From an uncultured Clostridia bacterium (lineage in GTDB: Bacteria > Bacillota > Clostridia > Lachnospirales > Anaerotignaceae), in the NCBI GenBank assembly GCA_910583755.1, contig CAJTZO010000008.1, positions 1-64,000 on the forward strand: a stretch of 64,000 nucleotides of DNA, read 5' to 3'. Positions within the stretch are counted from its first letter, which is position 1; every line of letters begins with the position of its first letter. The notes under the pieces were generated by a model, which ran no database searches, was not told where the DNA came from, and worked only from the letters and a program-made list of their open reading frames with translations. Made by a program: the position numbers and the translations under genes. Shown in pieces: positions 53,471 through 62,650 of the stretch.

Positions 53471-53560
53471 TAAAAAATTTTAAAGTTTTATTGAAAGCTG
53501 AAAAACCATGTGTTTTCAAGAAAAGTTTATAAAATTTCTCCTATAGCGTTTCTAAAATTC

Positions 53561-54583
53561 TCACGCTTCCTGAATCAACTTGATTAATTTTTGTACATTT
53601 TCCTCTTTTGTTGCCCAACTTGTTACAATTCTAATAGTTGTATGTTTATCATCTACTTTTTTCCAGATAGTAAACAAAAATTCTTTTTCTAGTTTTTGTA
53701 AAACATCATCCGGAAAAATAGGAAAAAGTTGATTACTGCAAGGCGAAAACTGGAAGGAATATCCTTTTTGTGCAATAGCATTTTTTATTTTTTCTGCCAT
53801 AGCATTTGCATGTTCTCCTATCTTTTGGTACAAGTCACTTTCAAAAAGCGCTTCAAACTGCATACCCAAAAGCCAACCTTTTGCTAACATAGCACCTTTT
53901 TGCTTAATAGAAAATCTAAAATCCTCATTCCATTCTCTTTGGAACATAATTAATGCTTCTCCAAACAGTGCACCACATTTTGTCCCTCCTAAATATAATA
54001 CATCAACTAAATTTGCATAATCTGCAAAAGCAATATCATTATATTTTGAAGCAATCGCAGATGCCATCCTTGCACCATCTAAATAAAAAATTAAATGATG
54101 TTCTTTACAAAAATTATGTAACTCTTGTAATTCTTTTTTAGTATACAATGTTCCCACTTCCGTAGGATTTGAAACATATACCATTTTAGGCTGTACCATA
54201 TGTTCATCTGTATGAATTTCTAATGCTTTTTTCACTGTTTCTATGGTCAATTTTCCCTCTTTTGATGGCATAGCAATCACTTTATGACCTGTTGCTTCAA
54301 TCGCACCTGTCTCATGTACATTGATATGTCCACTATCTGCTGCAATCACTGCTTGATATGGTTTTAAGCAATGAGAAATCATAACTAAATTTGTTTGTGT
54401 TCCTCCTACCAAAAAATGTACATCACAGTCAAAACATTGTAACTGTTTTTTTATATATTCTGCTGCTTTTTTGCAATGTTCATCTTCTCCATATCCTACA
54501 TTTTGTATCAAATTTTCCTTTGTCATTCTTTCTAAAATAATGTTATGAGCACCCTCGCTATAATCATTTTTAAACGAAATCAT
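53561..54583 (-). CDS. ltaE: Low-specificity threonine aldolase (beta-eliminating lyase family)
   Basis: 340 residues. A fold-type I PLP enzyme: FLVGGTQTNLVMISHCL near the N-terminus, HETGAIEATGHKVI, YVSNPTEVGTLYTKKELQEL, FYLDGARMASAIASK, and the PLP-Lys in DVLYLGGTKCGALFGEALI. It cleaves threonine to glycine and acetaldehyde in the cytoplasm. The Thr-uptake gene sstT is elsewhere in the window and not linked. Monocistronic. Confidence 0.9.
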   Translation of the reverse strand: MISFKNDYSEGAHNIILERMTKENLIQNVGYGEDEHCKKAAEYIKKQLQCFDCDVHFLVGGTQTNLVMISHCLKPYQAVIAADSGHINVHETGAIEATGHKVIAMPSKEGKLTIETVKKALEIHTDEHMVQPKMVYVSNPTEVGTLYTKKELQELHNFCKEHHLIFYLDGARMASAIASKYNDIAFADYANLVDVLYLGGTKCGALFGEALIMFQREWNEDFRFSIKQKGAMLAKGWLLGMQFEALFESDLYQKIGEHANAMAEKIKNAIAQKGYSFQFSPCSNQLFPIFPDDVLQKLEKEFLFTIWKKVDDKHTTIRIVTSWATKEENVQKLIKLIQEA

Positions 54584-54617
54584 AATAACCCCTTTCCTCC
54601 TCTTGCAGCCCTATTTT

Positions 54618-54791
54618 TTAATATGCATCATATTCGTCATCATAATAAAAATGTCCTCTAGTGTAGCCATATTCTGTCATTTTTGGTCTGCTACTTTTCT
54701 TTTTTGTACTTTTTTTTCTTTGTACTTCTGCTTCCCTTTCCATTTTTCTTTTTCTATCGTACCGTTCTGCCTCTGATGCTTTTTTAGACAC
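54618..54791 (-). CDS. Small basic protein, 57 residues
   Basis: I chose the GTG at 54791, which has GCGGAGGG 7 bases upstream; the longer ATG frame at 54821 would contain that SD. The protein is very Lys/Arg-rich (SKKASEAERYDRKRKMEREA, then RKKSTKKKSSRPK) and ends GYTRGHFYYDDEYDAY, an aromatic-acidic tail. It may bind nucleic acid. A consensus promoter lies 46 bases upstream. No family recognised. Confidence 0.6.
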   Translation of the reverse strand: MSKKASEAERYDRKRKMEREAEVQRKKSTKKKSSRPKMTEYGYTRGHFYYDDEYDAY

Positions 54792-54836
54792 TTTTTTTCC
54801 CTCCGCTATTTCAAAAATCACATCATATTCTCATAT

Positions 54837-54865
54837 ATCTTATGTAAAAGCAACATCTTTGTCAA
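54837..54865 (-). promoter_or_regulatory. Promoter of the small basic protein gene
   Basis: On the minus strand: TTGACA at 54860-54865, a 17-base spacer, TAAGAT at 54837-54842. A second, weaker one (TTGACA 54902-54907, 17 bases, TATTTT 54879-54884) overlaps the preceding terminator. Confidence 0.65.
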
Positions 54866-54904
54866 CTACTTTATCTAAAAAATAATAAATTGATTATCTT
54901 TTGT

Positions 54905-55106
54905 CAAAGAAAAGCAGCAGATAAAAATATCTGCTGCCTTAACATAGTTTATAATTGATTACTTTGGTTCTTTCCTTTGTGGTTTTTACGTTTTTCTTTT
55001 GTACTTTTTGTTCCTTTTTCTTTTGTATATTATGCATTATCTTGTGTATATTATAACCTTTCTCTTTGGTGATTAAAGAAGAAAAACAAAGTCTACTTTT
55101 CTTCTT
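54905..55106 (-). ncRNA. Candidate small RNA of about 200 nt
   Basis: The unit is bounded by a consensus promoter (TTGACA 55136-55141, 17 bases, TAAAAT 55113-55118) and a terminator hairpin GCAGCAGATA/TATCTGCTGC (54914-54937) with a TTTTCTTT tract. The 5' end folds as AAAGAAGAAAA/TTTTCTTCTTT (55075-55107). A 32-codon frame (55037 to 54939, MHNIQKKKEQKVQKKNVKTT) has no SD. It may be a non-coding RNA or a small-peptide mRNA; no Rfam family is recognised. Confidence 0.4.
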
Positions 55107-55112
55107 TATTTT

Positions 55113-55141
55113 ATTTTATACAATCTTTTTTTACGTGTCAA
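55113..55141 (-). promoter_or_regulatory. Consensus promoter of the candidate small RNA
   Basis: On the minus strand: TTGACA (55136-55141), a 17-base spacer, TAAAAT (55113-55118). No full-length gene follows before the terminator at 54914-54937. Confidence 0.65.
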
Positions 55142-55359
55142 GAAAAGAAAACAAAATTATATATTTTCCATAAAATGCCTAAAAATCAAGGTTATAGTTT
55201 ATGATTTTTTCATAATCACTATTTTTCTCCTCTTTTTTTATAGAAATTATACAAGGATAAAAAAATTAAAACCAATGTATCATGCAAATTGCATGATATA
55301 CCATTATTATACAATAATTATCATAAAAATAAAACTTTTCTTAAGATAAAAACAGTTTT

Positions 55360-56400
55360 TTATTTTTTATATTCATCTTCTTTCGTCATTTCTTCCAATC
55401 TTACAATACTATATTGTGCAAAAATATATTTTTCTCTCAACAAATACATATTTTTTGTAACATCTTCTCCCATTGCCAAATGATAACCTAATTTAAAAAT
55501 TAATTCTGCTTGCTTTTCCGCATCATTTTTTACAGTTCCTGCTAATTTTCCTTGTGCCATTGCTTCTATTGCTAATGCTGTTCCATCAATTCCTACTACA
55601 ACTGGTAATTCTTTTTCTATATTTTCATAGGCATCAATCGCTCCTAGTGCCATATCATCATTATTGCACAATATTAATTCGATTTTATCATCATAAATTT
55701 GCAGCCATTGGTTCATTTTTGTTTCTGCTTGACTTCTTAACCAATTTGCAGTATCTCCTGCTAGTTTATCCATTTGTATACCTGCTTCTGTAATCGTTTT
55801 AACAGCATATTCTGTTCTTAAAAGTGCATCTTGATGCCCTTGCTCTCCCTCTAAAACAACATATTGCAATTTTCCATCTCCATTTTTATCTATTGCATGA
55901 TTTTTATGATATTGCTCTATCACAATCTGTCCTTCTAGTTTTCCGCTTTCGCTGGCTTCCGCTCCCACATAATATACCTTATCCCATCTTTCTAAATCTT
56001 CCTTTACAGGCTCCCGATTAAAAAATATCACTGGAATATTTGCCGCTTTTGCCTTATCAATTATCGTTGCTGCAACTGTTCTATCTACCAAATTCACACA
56101 AAGAACATCACATCCTTGCTCAATTAACTTATCAATATGTTCATTTTGCATGGTTTGACTTCCTTTTGCATCCATGATATTCATTGTTATTTTAATATTT
56201 TTTTGCTGTTCTGCCTCTTTTCCTTCTTCTTGTATATTCGCAACTATCATGTTAATAAAAGTGTCATCTTTCCGATATACCGTTAGTCCTATTTTAATTT
56301 CTGGTACGATAATTACTTTTTCTGTTGTTTTTTTACTACAGCTTACCTGAAAAAGCAGTAGAAATATACAACACAATAAATATAATTTTTTTTGCTTCAT
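55360..56400 (-). CDS. Galactose/glucose-type sugar-binding lipoprotein (MglB-like)
   Basis: 346 residues. Lipoprotein signal with lipobox LFQVSCSKK. Type I periplasmic-binding fold: IKIGLTVYRKDDTFINMIVA, MDAKGSQTMQNEHIDKLIEQGCDVLCVNLVDR, IPVIFFNREP, the calcium loop DKNGDGKLQYVVLEGEQGHQDA as in MglB, CNNDDMALGAIDAYE, VVGIDGTALAIEAM. It should bind a hexose at the cell surface. It is the last gene of an operon with a kinase and regulator but no permease, so sensing rather than uptake is plausible. Confidence 0.88.
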   Translation of the reverse strand: MKQKKLYLLCCIFLLLFQVSCSKKTTEKVIIVPEIKIGLTVYRKDDTFINMIVANIQEEGKEAEQQKNIKITMNIMDAKGSQTMQNEHIDKLIEQGCDVLCVNLVDRTVAATIIDKAKAANIPVIFFNREPVKEDLERWDKVYYVGAEASESGKLEGQIVIEQYHKNHAIDKNGDGKLQYVVLEGEQGHQDALLRTEYAVKTITEAGIQMDKLAGDTANWLRSQAETKMNQWLQIYDDKIELILCNNDDMALGAIDAYENIEKELPVVVGIDGTALAIEAMAQGKLAGTVKNDAEKQAELIFKLGYHLAMGEDVTKNMYLLREKYIFAQYSIVRLEEMTKEDEYKK

Positions 56401-56411
56401 ATCATTCTCCT

Positions 56412-57353
56412 TTAACGTACAAATGGAAACAACAATCTTTGATTTTCTTTTGTATACATATTATGTCGATTTACAAAAGCATAATCAATTCTTCCTTCTT
56501 CCTTTTTTTCTATTTTGTGAAGTGTTTCCATTGCCGTACGCATACTTAAATATCCTAAATTAAAATCATTTTGTATTATAGTCGCTGCAATATCTTCTTT
56601 CTCAATATAAGAAGGTGTTTTTGTTGTCATACCAAAACCATATACCATAATATTATTTTTTTGTAACCGTTGTACTGTTTCCGCTGTTATATCCAATATG
56701 GTTGGTTCTAATGCAATGATAATATCTGGCTCTGTCTGCTGTATTACCTGTTCTAAATTGACACTTGCATTAAATTCTTGCCTTATCATCGCCTTTGCTC
56801 TTTTTTCCAGCATAGACAACAAAGCATTTTTTCTTTGATTAATTGCTTCGCAATTCAAGCTACTTTCTAACAACAATATTTTTTTATTAAAAATTCCTTT
56901 TACAAATATTTTTCTTCCTAATTCTTTTCCCATTTCTTCATCTTGTCCTAAAATAACATAAGAAATAGCATCACTTTGTATTGTATTTCCCATACAAATA
57001 ATAGGAATCTTTTCTATTGCTGTTTCTATTGTGCTTTTTAATTCTTCATTTTCTACTGGTGTGATAATAATTGCTTCCGCTCCACTATTGATTTCTCTTT
57101 CTATAAGTTTTTTCTGTTCTTGTGCGCTGTTTTGCTCCGATAATGTGACAAGGCTCATTTCTACATCCATGTCATTTGCCGCCTGTTCTAGTCCCTGCTG
57201 CAAATTTACAATGGCTTCACTACTACTTTCTCTTGTAATCACTGAAATCTTTGTATAAACAGATTTTACTGGCTCTACAGGAAAGGAAAGAAAAGAAAAC
57301 ATCATAAAAAAAACAATGATAGAAAAAATTAAAAATATATTTTTTCCCTTCAA
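56412..57353 (-). CDS. Membrane-anchored sugar-binding protein (sensor accessory)
   Basis: 313 residues. I chose the TTG at 57353 with GGGGAGGTGG upstream; TTGA overlaps the kinase stop, so translation is coupled. A hydrophobic helix (NIFLIFSIIVFFMMFSFLSF) without Cys or a clear cleavage site suggests an uncleaved anchor. The type I binding fold follows: ISVITRESSSEAIVNLQQGL, EQAANDMDVEMSLVTLSEQN, IIITPVENEELKSTIETAI, YVILGQDEEMGKELGRKIF. It sits between the kinase and the MglB-like lipoprotein. Similar anchored binding proteins signal to YesM/LytS-type kinases in Clostridia. Confidence 0.82.
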   Translation of the reverse strand: MKGKNIFLIFSIIVFFMMFSFLSFPVEPVKSVYTKISVITRESSSEAIVNLQQGLEQAANDMDVEMSLVTLSEQNSAQEQKKLIEREINSGAEAIIITPVENEELKSTIETAIEKIPIICMGNTIQSDAISYVILGQDEEMGKELGRKIFVKGIFNKKILLLESSLNCEAINQRKNALLSMLEKRAKAMIRQEFNASVNLEQVIQQTEPDIIIALEPTILDITAETVQRLQKNNIMVYGFGMTTKTPSYIEKEDIAATIIQNDFNLGYLSMRTAMETLHKIEKKEEGRIDYAFVNRHNMYTKENQRLLFPFVR

Positions 57354-59146
57354 TTTTTTCCACCTCCCCACTGTTCTGCTTGTTCATAAGGCAGCAAAGG
57401 CAAATGAATCCGTATTGTTGTTCCTACATCTGCTTCGCTTATTATGGTCAAACCATAATTTTCACCAAAATAAAGCTGGATTCTTTCATGTACATTTTTT
57501 AAACCGATACCACTCCCTTTTCCTCTATGACTACTTTCCCTTTTTAAAAGTCCATTTATTTCTTCTTCTGGAATTCCCATACCATTGTCTCTTACTTCAA
57601 TATAAAGGGAATCCTCTTCTGCATAAGCATTGACTTCAATTTCTCCTTCATCATCCATCAATTCCATGCCATGATAAACTGCATTTTCTAACAAAGGTTG
57701 TATAATCAATTTAATGCTTGTCATATGCAAAATATCTTGTGCTGTATGGATGTGAAAAGTAAAATTACGAAAACGCATATGCTGTATAGTAATATAACTT
57801 TCTGCATGGTTTAGCTCATCTTTTAATGGAATAATATTTTTTCCTTTACTTAATCCTATCCGAAAAAACTTTGCAAGAGATGTTACCATAATAATTGCTT
57901 CTTGATACCTTTCATTTTCTACCATCCACACAATGGAATCTAAAGTATTATATAAAAAATGTGGATTAATTTGACTCTGTAAGGCATCAAATTCACTTTT
58001 TCTTTTAGACTCTTGTTCTGACACAATATCCTGCATTAATTTTTTCATTTGTTCTGCCATAGATTTTATGGTCTCTCCCAAATGCCGGATTTCATAAGAA
58101 CCTCCTATGGCAATCTCTGCATCTAAATGCCCCTGTTCTAATTCTTTCACCGATTTTTCTAACTCCATAATAGGATATGCAATTTTAGAAGAAATAAAAT
58201 TGTTGGCTATTAGTAAAAGCAATATGGTAAGGGAAAATAAAAATAATACAAACATTTTAATTTGAAAATCATTTTGAAAATTTTCTGTCATCGAAAAAAT
58301 CCCTACAATCTTCCAGCCAGTATATCCCACTGTTTTTACAGTTACAAGTCTTTTTTTTCCTTGAAAATGCTCAATATGGCTGCCATCTTCATATTTTGCC
58401 GCTTTTTTATTATTTTCTTGTTCCAGATTAGAATAAATGAGTTGTTGTCTAGGATGATATATAATTTCTCCATTGCTATTCATTAAATATACATACCCTG
58501 ATTTCCCTAAATCTATATTTTTAAAAATTTGTTCAATCCCACTAAAATTCATATCCACCAATAAAACACCTGTTTCTGTCTTTCCTCCTGTCGTTAATTC
58601 TACCGAACGACTTAAAGAAACCACCCATTTATATTTATAATCAATGTCCTCAAATAAATTTTGTACATGTGGTGTAGAAAAATGAATATTTTCCATTTTA
58701 TATTGTGCTTCATAAAACCAACTTTCTTTTTTGGGTTCTGCTGTTTTTTTCAACCTTGCTAAAGGTGTTGCATCAATCAGTTGTCCTTCTTTATCAAAAA
58801 CTGCAATACTGACAATACTTTCTCGATTAGATTCATATAATAAATTCATATCACTATTAAAGCTTTGCTCTGCCATATCACAATTTTGTAGTACACGATA
58901 ACGCATAGTATCTGATGTTTTCATTAAATTTCTTAAATAGCCATCTAAACTCATATTAACCTGATTAACAATTCTTTTATTATTTTCTTCTAAAACCATT
59001 TCATTTTCCGCAGAAAAACGGAGATATAAGGATATGCCAATAAAAATACTGCCACAAACTGCCACAACACTAAAACAAATCGAAATAATAAAACGAATAT
59101 CTTTTTTAATAAAATATTGTATGATATTTCGTATTTTTTCTTTCAT
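57350..59146 (-). CDS. YesM-like sensor histidine kinase (Cache, HAMP, His_kinase, HATPase)
   Basis: 598 residues. TM1 at about 15-40 (FIISICFSVVAVCGSIFIGI) and TM2 at about 300-320 bracket a dCache domain (SIAVFDKEGQLIDATPLARL, SGYVYLMNSNGEIIYHPRQQ). A HAMP domain follows (FISSKIAYPIMELEKSVKEL), then the phospho-acceptor QSQINPHFLYNTLDSIVWMV (H of HFLYN) and the ATPase with N box IIQPLLENAVYHGM, DNGMGIPEEEINGL, GSGIGLKNVHERIQL. It works with the regulator 94 bases upstream; two binding proteins follow. Confidence 0.93.
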   Translation of the reverse strand: MKEKIRNIIQYFIKKDIRFIISICFSVVAVCGSIFIGISLYLRFSAENEMVLEENNKRIVNQVNMSLDGYLRNLMKTSDTMRYRVLQNCDMAEQSFNSDMNLLYESNRESIVSIAVFDKEGQLIDATPLARLKKTAEPKKESWFYEAQYKMENIHFSTPHVQNLFEDIDYKYKWVVSLSRSVELTTGGKTETGVLLVDMNFSGIEQIFKNIDLGKSGYVYLMNSNGEIIYHPRQQLIYSNLEQENNKKAAKYEDGSHIEHFQGKKRLVTVKTVGYTGWKIVGIFSMTENFQNDFQIKMFVLFLFSLTILLLLIANNFISSKIAYPIMELEKSVKELEQGHLDAEIAIGGSYEIRHLGETIKSMAEQMKKLMQDIVSEQESKRKSEFDALQSQINPHFLYNTLDSIVWMVENERYQEAIIMVTSLAKFFRIGLSKGKNIIPLKDELNHAESYITIQHMRFRNFTFHIHTAQDILHMTSIKLIIQPLLENAVYHGMELMDDEGEIEVNAYAEEDSLYIEVRDNGMGIPEEEINGLLKRESSHRGKGSGIGLKNVHERIQLYFGENYGLTIISEADVGTTIRIHLPLLPYEQAEQWGGGKN

Positions 59147-59240
59147 GTTTTTTCTCCTTCATCTTTATATTCACCAGTTTGTCAACAAAATCTTTTTTCA
59201 TAAACCAAAACCTTAATTTTTTGACAAATTATTATCTTTT

Positions 59241-60836
59241 TTACCGATTATTTCTATATTTCGAAGGAGAAATTCCAAAATGTTTTTTAAATACATAACT
59301 AAAATAATTGGGCTCTGTATACCCCACTTTGGCAGAGATAACATAAGTTTTATCATCTGTTGTATTTAACAATTTTACTGCTTCTTCCATACGAATATTG
59401 GTAAGATAACTGACAAAACTGGAACCTGTTTCTTTTTTAAAAATGGTAGAAAAATAAGCCGGACTGACATGAATATAACTACAAAGCATTTCCACAGAAA
59501 CATCACTATTTCCATAATTTTTTTGTACAAATTCCTTTGCTTTTTCTGTTAAAATTTTTGCAGAATCTAACCTTTCCCTCTTGATTTTCATATTAATCTT
59601 AACAGAAACTTCTGTAATCCATTTTTTTAATTCTTCCAATGATTCATAATCTTGCATTGCAAAATACCCTTTAAAATCTGTGCCAAATATCTCGTTTAAA
59701 TCAATCTGATAGGACTTTACAATTTTAAATAATTCAGAAAGAAGTTCTGTCATATAAATTTGATACTGACTGATACTTGTATTAACTTCCTTAAAATAGT
59801 CTATCATATGGTTTACTGTTTTTTCTATGCCATCTGGTGTATCTAATTTAATGGCATTGATTAATGCCTTTTGTTCGGATTCTTCTAACTGCATTCCCTT
59901 TGGCTCTACATCATCAATAAAAATTGCTCTATCATCCAATAATACCCGATATTCTAATGCATTGATTGCACCTTCCAAAGAATATCTTAAATGAGATAAT
60001 TTATAGCAAACAGAACCAATTCCTGCTGTTACAGAAAGCTCCAAGATTTCTCCAGCCATGTCACAAATGCGATTGATAGCACTGATATAACCTAAAATAT
60101 CCTCTTTTTTTTGAAACAAAGATAATACCACTAAAGCATCATTATACAAAAAATTAATGGTTTGATATAATCTTGCTAAATTTTCTGTGACAATTTGCTG
60201 TAAAGAAAGTGGTACTAATTCTGCTTGTCCAGAAAGGGAACCTTTTCCGCCATTTTCTTTATTATCTCCCTTGATAATAGTAACTGCCCAACAATTTGCT
60301 TTTAAATCAATATGATATTGTTTCATTAATTCCTGTATTTTTCTTTCGGAAAAACTTCCCTCTATGAGACTAGAAAAAAACTGTTGTCGTATTAATGGCA
60401 AACTTTGGATATAATTTTGTCGTAATATTTCCACATCCCGTCTTTCTTTCATTTCATGGTCTAATTGCTTTTTTAATTTTTGAAGTAACGTGGTAACTTC
60501 TTTGGAATCTACTGGTTTTAAAATATATTCTGATGCATTGATTTGAATTGCTTGTTTTGCATATTCAAAATCGTCAAAACCAGAAAAAAGCACCAATTTT
60601 GTTAAAGGCATTTCAACTGCTAAAACTTCTCCTAATTCTAAACCACTCATAAAGGGCATTTTAATGTCTGTCATTACAACATCAGGATGGATTTTTTGTG
60701 CTAGTTCCAGCGCTTCTCTCCCATTTGCAGCATCTCCTGCTAAAATAAATCCATTTGCTTTCCAATCTATTTTTTGAATAATTCCTTGCCGAATTTCTTT
60801 TTCATCATCTGCTAATAACACTTTATAATATGCCAT
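59241..60836 (-). CDS. YesN-like response regulator with AraC DNA-binding domain
   Basis: 531 residues, ATG at 60836 after GGGAGGAA. Receiver domain (about 1-120): KVLLADDEKEIRQGIIQKI, phospho-Asp in PDVVMTDIKMPFMSG, LVLFSGFDDFEYAKQAI and ASEYILKPVDSKEV with the conserved Lys. A middle coiled region follows, then two AraC helix-turn-helices at the C-terminus (NSDVSVEMLCSYIHVSPAYF, STIFKKETGSSFVSYLTNIR, ISAKVGYTEPNYFSYVFKKH, FGISPSKYR). First gene of the regulator-kinase-binding-protein operon; likely controls a sugar transport regulon located elsewhere. Confidence 0.93.
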   Translation of the reverse strand: MAYYKVLLADDEKEIRQGIIQKIDWKANGFILAGDAANGREALELAQKIHPDVVMTDIKMPFMSGLELGEVLAVEMPLTKLVLFSGFDDFEYAKQAIQINASEYILKPVDSKEVTTLLQKLKKQLDHEMKERRDVEILRQNYIQSLPLIRQQFFSSLIEGSFSERKIQELMKQYHIDLKANCWAVTIIKGDNKENGGKGSLSGQAELVPLSLQQIVTENLARLYQTINFLYNDALVVLSLFQKKEDILGYISAINRICDMAGEILELSVTAGIGSVCYKLSHLRYSLEGAINALEYRVLLDDRAIFIDDVEPKGMQLEESEQKALINAIKLDTPDGIEKTVNHMIDYFKEVNTSISQYQIYMTELLSELFKIVKSYQIDLNEIFGTDFKGYFAMQDYESLEELKKWITEVSVKINMKIKRERLDSAKILTEKAKEFVQKNYGNSDVSVEMLCSYIHVSPAYFSTIFKKETGSSFVSYLTNIRMEEAVKLLNTTDDKTYVISAKVGYTEPNYFSYVFKKHFGISPSKYRNNR

Positions 60837-60909
60837 AAAATTCCTCCCAAATATCAATTTATTTTTATTTTAACATATTTTTATCAGCAAAGTCATTTTA
60901 TATTTCTTA

Positions 60910-60938
60910 GCATACTTTTTATTGTTTTATCATATAGT
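60910..60938 (+). promoter_or_regulatory. Possible sigma-E type promoter of the sipL-like gene
   Basis: GCATACT (60910-60916), a 14-base spacer, then CATATAGT (60931-60938). These are close to the sigma-E -35 (KMATATW) and -10 (CATACAMT) consensus. SipL is a mother-cell protein under sigma-E in C. difficile, so the match fits the gene. Confidence 0.5.
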
Positions 60939-60977
60939 ACAATATCAAGATAGACAAAAGTAAAGGAGGATTTTGGC

Positions 60978-62549
60978 ATGTCTTGGGAGTTAGAAAAAAA
61001 GAAAATTACACTTGACCAACAAGTAGGAAAAGAATCTTCTCAGATATTGTTAGAAGGCGATGTTATTGTACCAGATAGTAAACCAGACATTGAACAAATA
61101 TTACGTTGCAGTGGTGTTGTGCAGTTACAGGAGGCAAAAGGAAATGAAGATAGAGTAAATTTTTCAGGGGAATTACTACTTTCTATTTTATATCAAGGTA
61201 AAAAAAGCAGCAAACCCATTAGTGGTATGGAAGCCTCCTTACCGATTGAGGATATTATACATATTGATGGCATAGACCAAAATGCAGATATTACACTTTC
61301 TGCTGTTTTAAACCATTTAGACTGCAAATTATTAAATGACAGGAAAATTAATATCAAAGCAGTCATTACGGTTACCGCAGAAGCAAGTACCTCTTATACA
61401 GTAGAAATGATAGAATCCATTAATGATATGCCAGTATTGCAAACCAAAAAAGGAACTATGAACATCAACAGTACCATTGAAAATAAAAAAGATAGGTTTA
61501 TTGTAAAAGAGGAACTAGTCATTCCCAATAATAAGCCAAATATAGGAGACATTTTACAAACAACCATTTCCATTGTAGATAAAGATATTCGTGCAATGGA
61601 TGGTAGAGTATTGGTAAGAGGAAATCTAAAACTTTGTACACTTTATGTAGGGGATACAGATGACAGTATTTTAGAAGTAGTAGAACATGAAATTCCTTTT
61701 AGTGGATATATTGATGGAAATGAAATTACGAATAAAATGCTTGTGCAAGCTGATTTGCAAATAGAAAACAAGGAGATACAGCCTATGGCAGACGAAGATG
61801 GAGAAGACAGGATTCTGAATACAGAAATCACCATAGGTACTACTATAAAAGTAACTGACAGTCAAGAAATGGAACTGATTGAAGATGCTTATTATCCGGG
61901 AAAACCACTTTCTATTCAAAAAGAAACCATACGTTACCCTAATATTATTGGTACAAGCAAAAATCAGTTTGCTGTAAAAGAAACATTGGTACTACAAGAT
62001 ACTGCTATTCCAATCATGCAAATTGAAACTGCTTGGGCAAGTGTTATGATTGATGATATTATTCCTTCTCAGGATAAAGTAGAAATACAAGGTGTTGTTA
62101 CCTTTGAAGTGCTCTACATTGGAGAAAGTGATAGCTCTCCCGTTGCTATTGTAACAGAAAACGTACCTTTTTCACAGGAAATGGAAGTCAAAGGAAGTCG
62201 AGAAAATTCAGATGTTCATGTTACCACTTCTGTAGAAAGTATCACATCTAATATGCTTTCTAATAATGAAATAGAAGTACGTGCAACATTAAGTATAGAT
62301 GCAGTTATTACAGAAGAAAAAGAAGGAGAAATTATTACAGAAATTGATTTTGATGAATCTACAAATATTTCAGACCGCTCCTTTGCTAGTGCTGTCATTT
62401 ATGTTGTGCAAAGAAATGATAGTCTTTGGAGTATTGCAAAACAATACAACACTACCATAGATGATATTCTTTTATTAAATGACATCGAAAATCCAGAATT
62501 AATTTATCCGGGACAAAAACTTTTAATCTTAAAAAAAATTGCAGCTTAA
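60978..62549 (+). CDS. sipL: Spore morphogenesis protein with SPOCS and LysM domains (SipL-like)
   Basis: 523 residues, ATG after AAAGGAGG. Three SPOCS/DUF3794 segments are visible: about 25-130 (VIVPDSKPDIEQILRCSGVV), 170-280 (LVIPNNKPNIGDILQTTISI) and 320-440. A C-terminal LysM domain follows (IYVVQRNDSLWSIAKQYNTT, then LIYPGQKLLILKKI). Length and architecture match C. difficile SipL, which binds SpoIVA and anchors the spore coat. The gene has its own promoter, and coat function is inferred from the family. Confidence 0.9.
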   Translation: MSWELEKKKITLDQQVGKESSQILLEGDVIVPDSKPDIEQILRCSGVVQLQEAKGNEDRVNFSGELLLSILYQGKKSSKPISGMEASLPIEDIIHIDGIDQNADITLSAVLNHLDCKLLNDRKINIKAVITVTAEASTSYTVEMIESINDMPVLQTKKGTMNINSTIENKKDRFIVKEELVIPNNKPNIGDILQTTISIVDKDIRAMDGRVLVRGNLKLCTLYVGDTDDSILEVVEHEIPFSGYIDGNEITNKMLVQADLQIENKEIQPMADEDGEDRILNTEITIGTTIKVTDSQEMELIEDAYYPGKPLSIQKETIRYPNIIGTSKNQFAVKETLVLQDTAIPIMQIETAWASVMIDDIIPSQDKVEIQGVVTFEVLYIGESDSSPVAIVTENVPFSQEMEVKGSRENSDVHVTTSVESITSNMLSNNEIEVRATLSIDAVITEEKEGEIITEIDFDESTNISDRSFASAVIYVVQRNDSLWSIAKQYNTTIDDILLLNDIENPELIYPGQKLLILKKIAA

Positions 62550-62559
62550 AAAATTTAAA

Positions 62560-62584
62560 ACCTTGTGGACAACGTCCACAAGGT
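62560..62584 (+). terminator. Hairpin after sipL
   Basis: ACCTTGTGGAC / GTCCACAAGGT, an 11-base perfect stem with a 3-base loop. The U-run comes only 20 bases later (62604-62610), so it may act with the next hairpin. Confidence 0.6.
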
Positions 62585-62619
62585 CAGCTTGTTCATATAG
62601 CTCTTTTTTTACAAATTAT

Positions 62620-62645
62620 GCCCTTCAGAATCTATTCTAAAGGGC
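62620..62645. terminator. Bidirectional terminator
   Basis: GCCCTTcAGAAT / ATTCTaAAGGGC stem with a short loop, followed by TAGTTTTATTTTTT on the plus strand. It also ends the minus-strand 62651 gene. Confidence 0.7.
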
Positions 62646-62650
62646 TAGTT

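Larger units (their letters stand above)
54822..55359. other. 538-base stretch with tandem promoters and a short transcription unit
   Basis: No normal gene is present. On the minus strand it contains, in order of reading: AT-rich DNA upstream of the SBP gene end, a consensus promoter (55113-55141), a short transcription unit ending in a terminator (54914-54937), and two further promoters in front of the small basic protein gene. Confidence 0.55.

Noticed and set aside
54618..54821. ATG start at 54821 for the small basic protein
   Set aside because: The GCGGAGGG Shine-Dalgarno site lies inside that frame and is correctly spaced for the GTG at 54791 instead.
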